From Comamonadaceae bacterium (GTDB taxonomy: Bacteria; Pseudomonadota; Gammaproteobacteria; Burkholderiales; Burkholderiaceae_C), in contig JAAFJC010000008.1 of the NCBI GenBank assembly GCA_013297925.1, forward strand, positions 1-64,000: a stretch of DNA of 64,000 bases, read 5' to 3'. This document shows positions 25,426-34,940 of the stretch, piece after piece; within the stretch, counting starts at the first letter, position 1, and each line of letters begins with the position of its first letter. A program made the position numbers and the translations under genes. The notes under the pieces were generated by a model that saw only the letters and a program-made list of their open reading frames with translations, was not told the DNA's origin and did not search any database.

Positions 25426-26580
25426 ATGGATCAGGTCGATACCGTTGTCGTCGGGGCGGGAGTCGTTGGCTTGGCCGTAGCCCGAGCAATTGCGCTCACG
25501 GGGCGCGAGGTGATGGTGATTGAAAAAGAAAAGGCCATCGGCCAAGGCGTGAGCTCGCGCAACAGCGAAGTGGTGCATGGCGGGCTGTATTACCCCACTG
25601 GTTCGCTCAAAGCCAAGCTCTGCGTGCGCGGCAAAGAGATGATGTATGCCTACTGTTCGGAGCGTGGGCTGCCTATCAAACAGTGCGGTAAATTGATCGT
25701 CGCCACTAAGGATGCACAGCTAGCCAAACTTGCCCAAATCGAAGCGCAAGCCGTGGCTAATGGCGTGCCGGTGCAGCGCTTGTCACGAGAAGAAGCGCGA
25801 GAGCTTGAGCCTGAGCTCGAATGCATCGCAGCGCTGCATTCGCCCACCACCGGCATTGTGAGTAGCCATAATTTGATGACTTCTCTGCAAGGTGATTTGG
25901 AGAATGCGGGCGGTATGGTGGCGCTGGCCACCGAGGTGCGAAAGATTGATTTTTTAGATAAAAATAGCCCAGTCGCCGGCATGCTATATGCGCGGAGTGC
26001 TACTGAATCAGGAGCACGTGGAGAGACAGTTGAGATAGGTTTCAGGCAGCTGATCAACGCTGCGGGTCTCTATGCCCCGCAGCTTGCGCAGCGCATGAAG
26101 GGGCTAGATGTTCAGCATGTGCCGCAAGCGCACTACGCCAAAGGCAACTACTATTCACTCAGCGGCAAAGCGCCTTTCAAGCATTTGATCTACCCGATTC
26201 CTGATGCAGCCGGCCTGGGCGTTCACATCACGGTTGATCTCGGTGGCCAAGCCAAATTCGGCCCTGATGTGGAGTGGCTTGAGGGCATTTCCAACCCAGA
26301 CGAGATAGACTACGGCGTTGATCCGCGTCGCGCCGATGCGTTTTACGCGGAAGTACGCAAATACTGGCCGGGTCTGCGTGATGGCCAGCTTACGCCCAGT
26401 TACAGCGGTGTGCGCCCAAAGATCGTTTCAGCAGACCAGACTGCTGCAGATTTCTTGATCCAAGGCGAGGCGGTGCATCGCGTCAAAGGATTGGTGAATC
26501 TCATTGGTATCGAGTCACCAGGCCTCACGAGTAGCCTGGCTATCGGTGAAATGGTGACTAAAATGCTATCGAATCCATAG
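25426..26580 (+). CDS. FAD-dependent oxidoreductase (L-2-hydroxyglutarate oxidase/LhgO-like)
   Basis: A 384-residue DAO-family flavoprotein. The dinucleotide-binding motif VVVGAGVVGLAVARA lies at 6-20, followed by SSRNSEVVHGGLYYP near 44-58, as in LhgO-type 2-hydroxyacid oxidases. The C-terminal GVRPKIV and GIESPGLTSSLAIGEMV complete the FAD fold. It begins 3 bases after the N-formylglutamate amidohydrolase gene. Two family A repeats touch it: one inside (25961-26010, residues about 179-195, in a surface-type segment of DKNSPVAGMLYARSA) and one at the 3' end, which supplies the stop codon. Confidence 0.85.
   Translation: MDQVDTVVVGAGVVGLAVARAIALTGREVMVIEKEKAIGQGVSSRNSEVVHGGLYYPTGSLKAKLCVRGKEMMYAYCSERGLPIKQCGKLIVATKDAQLAKLAQIEAQAVANGVPVQRLSREEARELEPELECIAALHSPTTGIVSSHNLMTSLQGDLENAGGMVALATEVRKIDFLDKNSPVAGMLYARSATESGARGETVEIGFRQLINAAGLYAPQLAQRMKGLDVQHVPQAHYAKGNYYSLSGKAPFKHLIYPIPDAAGLGVHITVDLGGQAKFGPDVEWLEGISNPDEIDYGVDPRRADAFYAEVRKYWPGLRDGQLTPSYSGVRPKIVSADQTAADFLIQGEAVHRVKGLVNLIGIESPGLTSSLAIGEMVTKMLSNP
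25961..26010 (-). repeat. Family A dispersed repeat inside the FAD oxidoreductase gene
   Basis: AAAATAGCCCAGTCGCCGGC followed by TATGCGCGGAGTGCTACT matches the intergenic copy at 38612 nearly base for base over about 40 positions. It is translated in frame. Confidence 0.8.
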
Positions 26581-26622
26581 CTGCTCGCGCAATGGATATG
26601 TGGGCTAGTGGCTGAAATATCT
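26563..26622 (+). repeat. Family A dispersed repeat at the 3' end of the FAD oxidoreductase gene
   Basis: It begins TGCTATCGAATCCATAGCTG and continues CTCGCGCAATGG, a typical left half, then diverges. The TAG inside it (26578-26580) is the stop codon of the gene. Confidence 0.6.
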
Positions 26623-26630
26623 GTATAGAC

Positions 26631-28211
26631 TCAAGATTCTCGGCGCAGCGCAGGGAACAAAATCACATCGCGAATGCTGGGGCTGTTGGTCAGCAGCATC
26701 ATGAGTCGGTCAATGCCGATACCGCAGCCGCCGGTTGGGGGCATGCCGTATTCCAAGGCGCGCACGAAATCTTGGTCGTAATACATGGCTTCATCGTCGC
26801 CAGCATCTTTGGCATTCGCCTGAGCTTGGAAGCGGGCGGCTTGCTCTTCGGCATCATTGAGCTCGGAGAAGCCATTGCCGAACTCGCGGCCTGTGATGTA
26901 GAGCTCAAAGCGCTCGGTGACCGTGGGATCAGTGTCGCTCGCACGAGCTAGCGGCGAAATCTCGGTGGGGTGGTTGCAGATGAAGGTGGGATCGATGAGT
27001 TTTTCCTCCACCACTTCCTCGAAATACATCACTTGCAGGCTGGCGATGCTGCGGGTGGAGAGCTTGTCATCCGCATCGGTTTTGCCAAGCTTCTTGAGCG
27101 CATTGGTGAGCCATGTGCGATTATCTGCGCCGGCTTCGCCAGCATCGGTGTGCTTCACAATCGCATCGCGGATGGAGAGGCGTGCAAAAGGCTTGGCCAG
27201 ATCGATGCTGTGCTGCGTTTGGCCGAGGAGGTAGGGCAGGGTGGTGCTGCCAGTAGCTTTGATGGCCACATTGCGAATGAGCTGCTCAGTGAAATCCATC
27301 AAATCATGATGATTCCAATACGCCGCATAAAACTCCATCATCGTGAATTCAGGGTTGTGGCGCACCGAGATGCCTTCGTTGCGGAAGTTGCGGTTGATTT
27401 CAAACACCCGCTCAAAGCCGCCCACCACGAGGCGCTTCAAATACAGCTCGGGCGCGATGCGAAGGAACATTTCTTGATCGAGCGCGTTGTGATGCGTGGT
27501 GAAGGGCTTGGCATTTGCGCCGCCGGGAATCGGGTGCAGCATCGGCGTTTCGACTTCGAGGAAGCCATGCTCGATCATGAAGCTGCGAATCGCGCTCACA
27601 CCGTGGCTGCGCGCACGGAAGCGCTCGCGGGCGACTTCGTCGGTGATCAGATCCACATAGCGCTGGCGGTATTTCACCTCTTGATCCGCAATGCCATGAA
27701 ACTTATCAGGCAAGGGGCGCAGGCTCTTGGTGAGCAACACGATTTTGCTCACCAAGATGGAAAGCTCACCCGTTTTGGTTTTAAAGAGCTTGCCTTCCGC
27801 GCCGATGATGTCGCCTAAATCCCAGTGCTTGAAGGCTTCGTAATCGGCTTCTGGCACAAAATCTTTGCTCACGTAGAGCTGAATTCGGCTGGGGTTATCG
27901 ACCGTGATGCTATCGCTCACCACGGAGCTAGAGCCGTCTTGCACAGTAGCAAAGCTGGCCTTGCCCATCACGCGTTTGAGCATCATTCGGCCTGCCACGA
28001 CGACGGGAATCGCCGCATCAGCCATGCCGGGCATCTCTTGTTTGTCGTATTCGGTATGCAGAGCGTGAGCCTTGTGCTGCGGCTTGAAATGATTCGGGAA
28101 GGCAATGCCTTGCTGGCGAATCGCGGAGAGTTTGCTGCGGCGCTCGGCGATGAGAGAGTTTTCGTCGAGTGCTGGTGAGGCTGGCGCGGTCGGGGTGTTG
28201 TTATCGCTCAT
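26631..28211 (-). CDS. lysS: Lysine--tRNA ligase (class II)
   Basis: A 526-residue class II LysRS that charges tRNA-Lys in the cytoplasm. The N-terminal OB-fold anticodon domain covers about 60-180. Motif 2 is [20 protein letters not shown], and motif 3 near the C-terminus is [20 protein letters not shown]. The ATG is at 28211. The nearby plus-strand genes end about 50 bases away, convergent. There is no prfB next to it, the common partner in other genomes. Confidence 0.97.
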   Translation of the reverse strand: MSDNNTPTAPASPALDENSLIAERRSKLSAIRQQGIAFPNHFKPQHKAHALHTEYDKQEMPGMADAAIPVVVAGRMMLKRVMGKASFATVQDGSSSVVSDSITVDNPSRIQLYVSKDFVPEADYEAFKHWDLGDIIGAEGKLFKTKTGELSILVSKIVLLTKSLRPLPDKFHGIADQEVKYRQRYVDLITDEVARERFRARSHGVSAIRSFMIEHGFLEVETPMLHPIPGGANAKPFTTHHNALDQEMFLRIAPELYLKRLVVGGFERVFEINRNFRNEGISVRHNPEFTMMEFYAAYWNHHDLMDFTEQLIRNVAIKATGSTTLPYLLGQTQHSIDLAKPFARLSIRDAIVKHTDAGEAGADNRTWLTNALKKLGKTDADDKLSTRSIASLQVMYFEEVVEEKLIDPTFICNHPTEISPLARASDTDPTVTERFELYITGREFGNGFSELNDAEEQAARFQAQANAKDAGDDEAMYYDQDFVRALEYGMPPTGGCGIGIDRLMMLLTNSPSIRDVILFPALRRES

Positions 28212-28265
28212 AGGGGGCTAATAGTGAGGCCGCTGTTTTGGGGCATTGCGGCAAAGCCCTAGATT

Positions 28266-29261
28266 TTAAGGCTTGGAAGCCTGCTGCTTGAGGAAGTGGT
28301 CTGCCGTGAGCTGCAAGCCTTGCTGCACAGTCAAAGGCGGTTTCCATCCCAACAGCTCGGTGGCAGGGCTGGAATCCACTGTCAAACTACCACACAAGCG
28401 CTGCGCCACGTCGCCTTTGCCAACGGCTTTGAGCCCAAGCTCCAGCACGTGTTGCGGCACAGGCAGCAGCCGAGCAGGGCGATGCAGCGCATCGCCCAAA
28501 CCGCGCAGCAGCTGCGTGGTGCTCAGATCCTGCTGATCACTGATCAAAAACGTCCGATTCGCCGCCTTGGGATGTGTGAGGCAGAGCGTGATGAAATCCA
28601 CCAAATTCGGCAGAGCCACCAAGCTGCGGCGATTGTTGATCGCACCAAAGGGCAACGGAATACCGCGATGCAGCCACTGCATCATCGTTAAAAAATTAGC
28701 CTTCACGCCGGGCCCATAGACCAAAGGCGGGCGGATGATCACCACCTCCATACCGGTTTTCGCAGCAATCTCCAGCAGACCCTGCTCAGCTTCCCATTTG
28801 CTGATGGCATAAGGGTCTTGCGGGGTTGCATCTTGGGCACGAAAGGGCTGACCGTGCTGCGTAAACTCGCCATTAACTTTGACGGAGCTCAACAACACAA
28901 AGCGCTGCACTCCGTCCTGTGCTGCCAACCGCGCTAGCGCGAGCGTGGCATCGCGGTTGTCACGCCGGTAAGCGGCCAATGGGTCGCTGGCGTTGTCTTG
29001 CACTTGGTGGACGCGGGCGGCGCAATGCACCAGTGCTTCGCAGCCCCGCAAGGTCTGCTGAAAGCCAGAAATATCAGTGAAGTCGGCCTCTAGCGCTTGT
29101 AAATGTTGCGTAGACGGTTCTTTTTTTGATGGCAACTCGGACGACCAAGCCAAGCGCTGCAAGGAGCGCACTTGCGCCGTGATGCCATGCCCACCGGCCA
29201 GCAGATGCTGCACAAGACTGGTGCCAACGAATCCATTGGCACCGGTGATTAGAAGGTTCAT
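28266..29261 (-). CDS. NAD-dependent sugar epimerase/dehydratase family protein
   Basis: A 331-residue extended SDR. It has the cofactor loop TGANGFVGTSL (residues 6-16), a catalytic YAISK (Tyr and Lys near 151-155), and an SSVKVNGE segment before it. It acts on a nucleotide sugar, most like UDP-hexose 4-epimerases of O-antigen loci; the exact sugar is unknown. It ends the polysaccharide cluster, about 30 bases from the GT2 gene on the same strand. Confidence 0.85.
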   Translation of the reverse strand: MNLLITGANGFVGTSLVQHLLAGGHGITAQVRSLQRLAWSSELPSKKEPSTQHLQALEADFTDISGFQQTLRGCEALVHCAARVHQVQDNASDPLAAYRRDNRDATLALARLAAQDGVQRFVLLSSVKVNGEFTQHGQPFRAQDATPQDPYAISKWEAEQGLLEIAAKTGMEVVIIRPPLVYGPGVKANFLTMMQWLHRGIPLPFGAINNRRSLVALPNLVDFITLCLTHPKAANRTFLISDQQDLSTTQLLRGLGDALHRPARLLPVPQHVLELGLKAVGKGDVAQRLCGSLTVDSSPATELLGWKPPLTVQQGLQLTADHFLKQQASKP

Positions 29262-29291
29262 GGCTTTGCTTTTCTCAAAGACTCAGATCAA

Positions 29292-30101
29292 TCAAAGGCC
29301 CTTTTTCAGCCAACGCCAATAGATGGCCAGATACACATAGCCGATCAATACCAAAGGTTGCAGTAACAGGCCAAGAACCCACCCATGCGCAGAAATCAAC
29401 TGTCGGAAAACAACTTTTCTGATCTTGCGCATATGCTTGAGTCGGTTAGACGACAAGGATGTATTGAGTATGCGATAGGCAACAAGAATGGAGTTGAGTT
29501 TGACGGCTCGAAGTGCTGGATTCTGCAAGATTCTGAGCCACAGCTGGTAATCTTCGACAGAGACATACTCCTTGGCTTCGTCGAAGAAACCTGTGCTGAC
29601 TAAAACAGATCTTTCGCACATGACGCCTGACATGGCAATCACATCCTTGCACAGCATGGTCCAGTAGCTCACAGGTTTGTGAGCGCAATTGACGCTTGAG
29701 CTGTTGAGCAGAGCATGAGGATCCTCCTGCCTGAAGTTTTTAACGGCGCAGCCCACAATCGCAGGGCGAGAAGTCAAGTAGGCTTGCATTTGCAGTTTCA
29801 GCTTGTCTTGATGCCAGATGTCGTCTGCGTCGCAGAAGGCGATCAAATGGCCTTGTGCGGCCTTAACACCCATGTTTCTTGGGCCTGCTGGGCCGCCAAA
29901 ATTTCGAGGTGCCCGGATCAATTTGATGTAAGGATGGTTTTGCACCAATGCGGCAACCACTGCATGCGTGTTGTCTTTTGAGCAATCGTCCACCACAATG
30001 ATTTCCACGGGAGGCAAACTTTGCGCAAAAATAGATTGCAAAGTCTCGGAAATATAGGGCGCCGCGTTATAGGCCGGAATGACTACGCTGATTGTGTCCA
30101 T
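29292..30101 (-). CDS. Glycosyltransferase family 2
   Basis: A 269-residue GT-A fold enzyme. The N-terminal SVVIPAYNAAPYISETLQSI is followed by the VVDDCSKDNT nucleotide-binding strand and the DxD-type AFCDADDIWH motif near residues 86-95. The C-terminal 25-30 residues are hydrophobic and probably attach it to the membrane. It adds a sugar to a lipid-linked surface glycan; donor and acceptor are unknown. Confidence 0.9.
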   Translation of the reverse strand: MDTISVVIPAYNAAPYISETLQSIFAQSLPPVEIIVVDDCSKDNTHAVVAALVQNHPYIKLIRAPRNFGGPAGPRNMGVKAAQGHLIAFCDADDIWHQDKLKLQMQAYLTSRPAIVGCAVKNFRQEDPHALLNSSSVNCAHKPVSYWTMLCKDVIAMSGVMCERSVLVSTGFFDEAKEYVSVEDYQLWLRILQNPALRAVKLNSILVAYRILNTSLSSNRLKHMRKIRKVVFRQLISAHGWVLGLLLQPLVLIGYVYLAIYWRWLKKGL

Positions 30102-30161
30102 TGAATTGCTTTGTAGCGCCCAGGGAGTGAAGAGAATAAGCCAAGCAGATAAACGCTGGCT

Positions 30162-30932
30162 TTACTGAAGAGGTATTTGCTTGGAGAAAATCAATGCGAC
30201 GTTGGAGACATTGTCGACCAATCCGTCTTTGCCATGGCCAATGCGATTAGGTGCGTCATGCTCAAAATAGATATGCCCCAAATGCTGCTGGCATAAATGC
30301 TTGATGGCTGAGGTGGAGTTGACGCGTTCGCCAGCTTTGTGAGGCTCCTGAATGGCATAGCCCCCGGTGAGCTTGATTTCATCTTGCTCGCTCAGTGTTG
30401 CATATTCCACTCCAATGGCCACAATGCCTTGTGGTTTGGTGACTCTCAGGATTTCGTTGATTGCCAACTGGGGGTTGGTGCTGTAGCTCAGAGTCCAACC
30501 ACACACCACGGCATCAAAATGTTCGGCAGGGAAAGGGATGTCGTGCATATCACCCAGCTTGATACGTGGCGAGTAGCTCAGCAAATCCAGCCCCACAATG
30601 CTTCGAGATGAGAAGCCCAAACCAGCTAAACGGTGCAGATCATTCTCATTACGAGGGCCAATGATCAAGATTTTGGAGTCTTTGTTCAAAGTCTCAATGA
30701 TGGCCAATGGATAGAGCAGCAGCTCCATCCGATTGTTGGCTCTGTACAGCGAGCGCAGGTTGTGCAAGGCATTTGTTTTGACTGCGTCTTGGCTCTCCAG
30801 CACCGACAAGCTGCGTTTGATTTTGGTGTAATAGAGCGCTCGTATGACCGTGTAGTAGTGGCAGATCGTAGGCTCAATCAGAAGGTTGATCTTGGTGAGC
30901 GATGCAAGTGCTTTGGTGATAACGCTGGACAT
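30162..30932 (-). CDS. SAM-dependent methyltransferase of the polysaccharide locus
   Basis: A 256-residue protein. A long N-terminal helical part (1-85) precedes a class I methyltransferase core: ILIIGPRNENDL near 88-99 takes the place of the usual GxGxG motif I, then VGLDLLSYS, then FDAVVCGWTLSYSTNP near 138-153. The IGPRN form occurs in a subgroup of methyltransferases in glycan loci. It may methylate a sugar of the polymer (inference). Confidence 0.8.
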   Translation of the reverse strand: MSSVITKALASLTKINLLIEPTICHYYTVIRALYYTKIKRSLSVLESQDAVKTNALHNLRSLYRANNRMELLLYPLAIIETLNKDSKILIIGPRNENDLHRLAGLGFSSRSIVGLDLLSYSPRIKLGDMHDIPFPAEHFDAVVCGWTLSYSTNPQLAINEILRVTKPQGIVAIGVEYATLSEQDEIKLTGGYAIQEPHKAGERVNSTSAIKHLCQQHLGHIYFEHDAPNRIGHGKDGLVDNVSNVALIFSKQIPLQ

Positions 30933-31027
30933 GGTAGAGGCTGTAACTAATTGAGCGAATCTTACTCAGTTTTGAATGCAGACCCTTGCAATTTATCCCA
31001 AATCGAGGACGCCTTAGGGAGCGGTGC

Positions 31028-32326
31028 TCAAACCGTTTGGTGTGTGGAGCTGCGGCGGTTCATCCAAAAGGCCAGAAAAGCCGCACAAAGATAACCTGCC
31101 AGAGCGAGTGTGCCAGCGAAATATGCTGCTTGTTTTAGTTCAATGCGAGCACCTGGCGTTTGAAAAACCAGCCACCCAAGCACCAAGCTCATGCAGATCA
31201 ACATCAGATTTGTCAAAAGTAATGGCATTTCTTTGCCTACAATTACCAAATAAGTGGACCAATAATCCGAGATGCGCAGCACGGCAATGGCAAGAAAAAT
31301 GGGCAGTAATGAACGAGCCTGCATATAGGCCGGATACCATTTTTGAATGGCATAGTCGAAGACGGCCCATGCTGGCAATGCAAACAAGGCGCCTACACAA
31401 AGCAAAGCCAAGGAGGCCAGAGCCCCCATCTTGAAAGCTGTGGCTGAACCTGAGCTAGCAAAGCGGCGAGCAATCATGGGATAAAGCGTGGTGTTGATCA
31501 TGACTTGAGCCGCTTGAGCTGCCATCAGCACAGTCCAGGCAAAAGCATATTGTGCAAAGTCGACGGAGACGAGCCATTGCGCTGCAAGCCATCGGTCTGC
31601 GTTGAGCAAGACAAACGCCAATGTACCGACGGTCATCAGGGTGAATGCTGAAGGCCACTTGACCATTCTGAGCCTGTGCCAAGCCAGTTGAAAAATCGCC
31701 AAGACGGGCAGACGAGCACGAAGCAGCTGATGGCGCAGCAAAAACGCCGAAATAAGCAAGGAAACAATGGCCTCAACGAGTAATGCGTAGACGGCTTGCG
31801 CAGTGAGGTACGTCGCAATTGAACCAGCGAGCAGCATCAGTAGCGAGCGATAAAGATTGTCGAGCGCATAACGCACTGGTTCACCACGGCTGCGGCTTTC
31901 CGTGGTAGCTATGAGGAATGCTTGTTGTGACAGGCCATGCAGCAGTCCCAGGGCCACCATTGTGGCGGATAAGCCTGCGAGCGAAACGCCGGAAATTAGT
32001 GCAACGCCCGCCCCTGCGGCCGCGCAAGCCGTGGCGATCAGGGCGCATTGAATCGTCAGCACAATGCCTGAGCGCTCGCGTCGTCGCAAGACCATGACTG
32101 GCAATTCTCGTTGCAAAAGTGAGTGCAGTCCTAAGCAGGCCAGCATCAGAAAACTACTAGAAATCAGAATGCCTGAGCTGTAAAGAGCAAATTCTTGCAA
32201 GCTCAGCATACGAGCCATGAGCAAAAGTCGCACGAACACCAACCCCATTCCCAACGCAAGCAAAGGAAAATACCATAACTTCGTGAGACGAGTCGGCGTC
32301 AAGCTTTCAAGAAGGTGCCGAACCAT
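31028..32326 (-). CDS. Oligosaccharide flippase (Wzx/MATE-like)
   Basis: A 432-residue membrane protein with about 12-14 hydrophobic segments evenly spread and short charged loops (RRRERSG, RRFASSGS), the layout of Wzx/RfbX-like polysaccharide flippases that move lipid-linked repeat units to the periplasm. The in-frame TTG at 32341 overlaps the PhyH stop by 4 bases (TTGA) and could be the true start; I used the ATG at 32326. Neither start has a strong ribosome site, which fits coupling to the upstream gene. Confidence 0.8.
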   Translation of the reverse strand: MVRHLLESLTPTRLTKLWYFPLLALGMGLVFVRLLLMARMLSLQEFALYSSGILISSSFLMLACLGLHSLLQRELPVMVLRRRERSGIVLTIQCALIATACAAAGAGVALISGVSLAGLSATMVALGLLHGLSQQAFLIATTESRSRGEPVRYALDNLYRSLLMLLAGSIATYLTAQAVYALLVEAIVSLLISAFLLRHQLLRARLPVLAIFQLAWHRLRMVKWPSAFTLMTVGTLAFVLLNADRWLAAQWLVSVDFAQYAFAWTVLMAAQAAQVMINTTLYPMIARRFASSGSATAFKMGALASLALLCVGALFALPAWAVFDYAIQKWYPAYMQARSLLPIFLAIAVLRISDYWSTYLVIVGKEMPLLLTNLMLICMSLVLGWLVFQTPGARIELKQAAYFAGTLALAGYLCAAFLAFWMNRRSSTHQTV

Positions 32327-32337
32327 GATGTGTGGCG

Positions 32338-33273
32338 TCAAACAAAACTACTCAGTTCAGAGATATCTCTTAGGTCATGCATGACACCATAATCGTACAG
32401 AGCGTACTGCAATTGCAGCAGCAGGCGTGCTTTTTGTACGGGAGTGCTTCCTTTGTGAAGGCATAGTGTGTCTTCAGCGAAGCCAGTGCCGGCGGCGCCA
32501 CAAACTTCACGTATCTGTGAAGGGGGATAACAGTGTTCAACTTCTTGATCTGTGAATCGGCGCAGATTCCATTGATCAAAGGTTTTCAATCTCAGTGGTT
32601 GGTGATTGGAGGCGACAACACAGATGTGAGCCCCTTCACCAGCATCAACATCAGTCAAGTAGAAGAAAAATTTTAAAAACCTAAAATCATCTACATCTCG
32701 ATGAAATAGATGCGCATGACGATTGCGATCAGCTTCAGTTGCACGGACAGGAAAAGTCCACCATAAATTGGCACCAACGAAGCACGGCGCAGAACCTAGG
32801 TATTTTGCTGCAATCGTCAATAAAACCGGGTCACATGCCAACTTGCTGATCTCGGGGCATAGTAACGTTGTATTGAAATACTGCGCCAATAAAATGGGTT
32901 TGCCCAGTTTTTCTTCTGCGCGGCTTTTATCTTTTAACTCAAAACCCAAAGTGGGCTCACGGTCTGCGTAGCAGGTCTGAGTGGCTGACCATGCCAACAT
33001 CGCATTCGTGCTTGCGCCTGGCAGAGTAAGACCGAAGGCTACACCATCAGTTTTCAAAGTACTTGAAAAAGATGCTACGTTCAGATTAAAAAATACTGAA
33101 TCCTTCTTCCTCAGTTCACAATCGTGTAGAAGACGGTTGAGTCGCTGTTTTTGCACGATGCGCCGCATAGCAGTGACACACTGGCGCACAACTTTAAATC
33201 TGGCTATCCCGCGCATTAAGGTATACATAGGATATGTCTGCAAGCTTCGAAAAATGGCGGATATTCTGGACAT
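32338..33273 (-). CDS. Phytanoyl-CoA dioxygenase (PhyH) family protein
   Basis: A 311-residue Fe(II)/2-oxoglutarate oxygenase-like protein. The metal triad is suggested by HRDVDDF (His-x-Asp pattern near residues 193-199) and a late His in CLHKGSTP near 276; the core strand LKFFFYLTDVDAGEGAHICV is typical. PhyH enzymes hydroxylate or halogenate varied small molecules and occur in capsule and natural-product loci. The first 60 residues, basic and helical, are not part of the domain. This gene and its upstream neighbour are clearly more AT-rich than the rest of the window. Confidence 0.75.
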   Translation of the reverse strand: MSRISAIFRSLQTYPMYTLMRGIARFKVVRQCVTAMRRIVQKQRLNRLLHDCELRKKDSVFFNLNVASFSSTLKTDGVAFGLTLPGASTNAMLAWSATQTCYADREPTLGFELKDKSRAEEKLGKPILLAQYFNTTLLCPEISKLACDPVLLTIAAKYLGSAPCFVGANLWWTFPVRATEADRNRHAHLFHRDVDDFRFLKFFFYLTDVDAGEGAHICVVASNHQPLRLKTFDQWNLRRFTDQEVEHCYPPSQIREVCGAAGTGFAEDTLCLHKGSTPVQKARLLLQLQYALYDYGVMHDLRDISELSSFV

Positions 33274-33296
33274 GGTAACTACAATTTGAATTTAGA

Positions 33297-34877
33297 TTAC
33301 AAATCACCCCTGCGCAACAAATCTCGCAATCCATCCACTGGCCGAAACATCCAACGTCGATGGATCTTTAAAGAGGCTTCGCGTTGGGGCTGGACGGTGG
33401 CATCTAGCAAAGCTTGCCATTGTCTTTGCCGGATCAGCGCAAGTATCTCAGTTTCTTGCGTTGTATCGCTTGGGTAGCTGCTGTCATCAGCTTGCAAGGT
33501 TCCCGTATGAAACAGTTGTGTGAACCGATTCGGGTCTGCACCTTCGTAATAAGCGTATCGTGTGGTTGTGACGCAATGCACATGAGCTACATACTGCGGG
33601 ATACGATAAGCCATCGTGTAGACAAAGCGGAGTACTTGTCGTGCGATATGTTCAGATATCTGGTGTTGTTCGTCGTTGTCCCTGAAGAAGCGAAAAGAGA
33701 CATCGTTTAACTGATCCGGCGACATTGAGTTGCTTTGAAAATCTGCTCGGGCATAGAAGGAGCGCTGTGTTGCAATCACTTGTTTCCCAAGAATGCCTGC
33801 TTCGATGGCCGCGCTGCTGCCATTGATCACTATAGCGTCACATTGTTCAATCAAGCTCAGGGTACTAGTCTTGTCAATGCTGGGTATGCAGTAGATGCCT
33901 CTTTGCTTAGCCCAAGCTGTGTAATACTCTTCGGACTTATGGCCATCGGACGAGCCGATACGCTCCGCCCAATTGGGATGACAACGAAGAATGACTTCGT
34001 TTGATTTCAAATTCAAACGTACTATCAAGGCATCAAATGCGCTCGTTGAATCTGGCCATTGAGATTTCCAATCCGGGTGCCCCCAGAATTCATTCTGACT
34101 GCTTGGCAAGATGAGTATTCTTCTCTGTCCATGACTCACGGGCCAATGGGCGTTGACTGCAGATTGGTTATAAGCGCGCCATTCTTTGTTGTTGATGCGG
34201 AGAAAGCGAGTTGCTACGTGAGAAGCAGCTTTGAGGGCTTGAGTCCTGCTAAGAGGTTTGTCTTTCCAATCATCAACAAGTTTGTCTATGCTGCTGAGGC
34301 CAAGACAGTTTTCTCCAGGAAGCAGTTGTAATCCATCACCAAACAAGGTGCGCTCAACGCTGACAAATGGAATTGATTTGTGGCGTGCGGCCTCCATGAT
34401 GGCTCGTGTCGCATCAATTCGACCGTTAAAAACACAAACGCCATCCAAGCGTTCTCGTTCAATCCAGTTCACTGCGCTGTTGTATGTTCTGTAAAGTGAT
34501 TCTTCGAATTTTGCAGCCATTTGGTGAAATTGTGTACTGGAAAAATCAGATTCGGTTTCAAATCTCGCTAACGTAGCTGCGCTGGATAGACCCCATTCAC
34601 TCAGTTGGCTTGGTTTCTCAGTGGAGTTATTTGACAGCATCCCAATCGAATGAACATGCTCTCCTTCATAAGATCGTATGCCACCTATTTGGCAACGAAT
34701 GCAACTCAAAAAGTCTGTCCGCAACGGGTGAAGCGCCTTCGCATAGCACCAGCTAAGATCAGAGTCGCAGCTTAAGAACGATACTTCATGACCCGCTTGC
34801 TTGGCAAGATGCGACAGAAAATGTATATGCTCCACATGGGGACGCCAAGCATAAACATTGGAAAAACCAAGGCGCAT
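33297..34877 (-). CDS. Capsule/surface carbohydrate biosynthesis protein of GT-B type
   Basis: A 526-residue protein starting MRLGFSNVYAWRPHVEHIHF, a GT-B-like N-terminal Rossmann start. Cys residues occur in LSCDSDLSWCYA and SCIRCQIGG near 36-63. A second half has RILILPSSQNEFWG near 262-275, an ILRCHPNWAER motif near 305-315, and AIVINGSSAAIEAGILGKQVIATQ near 362-385, as in capsule glycosyltransferases of the KpsC/KpsS or CDP-glycerol transferase kind. There is no membrane span. The donor sugar is unknown. The coding region is AT-rich compared with flanking genes. Confidence 0.65.
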   Translation of the reverse strand: MRLGFSNVYAWRPHVEHIHFLSHLAKQAGHEVSFLSCDSDLSWCYAKALHPLRTDFLSCIRCQIGGIRSYEGEHVHSIGMLSNNSTEKPSQLSEWGLSSAATLARFETESDFSSTQFHQMAAKFEESLYRTYNSAVNWIERERLDGVCVFNGRIDATRAIMEAARHKSIPFVSVERTLFGDGLQLLPGENCLGLSSIDKLVDDWKDKPLSRTQALKAASHVATRFLRINNKEWRAYNQSAVNAHWPVSHGQRRILILPSSQNEFWGHPDWKSQWPDSTSAFDALIVRLNLKSNEVILRCHPNWAERIGSSDGHKSEEYYTAWAKQRGIYCIPSIDKTSTLSLIEQCDAIVINGSSAAIEAGILGKQVIATQRSFYARADFQSNSMSPDQLNDVSFRFFRDNDEQHQISEHIARQVLRFVYTMAYRIPQYVAHVHCVTTTRYAYYEGADPNRFTQLFHTGTLQADDSSYPSDTTQETEILALIRQRQWQALLDATVQPQREASLKIHRRWMFRPVDGLRDLLRRGDL

Positions 34878-34940
34878 ATTTGAGCTTTAACTACAGATGG
34901 TCGAAGTATATGGAATCTTAATAAAGTATGTTACCTAAGT

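Noticed and set aside
26970-27818. Long plus-strand open frame antisense to lysS
   Set aside because: The minus-strand frame encodes a complete LysRS with all motifs; the antisense frame has His/Ala/Arg-biased composition with no domain, typical of a shadow.
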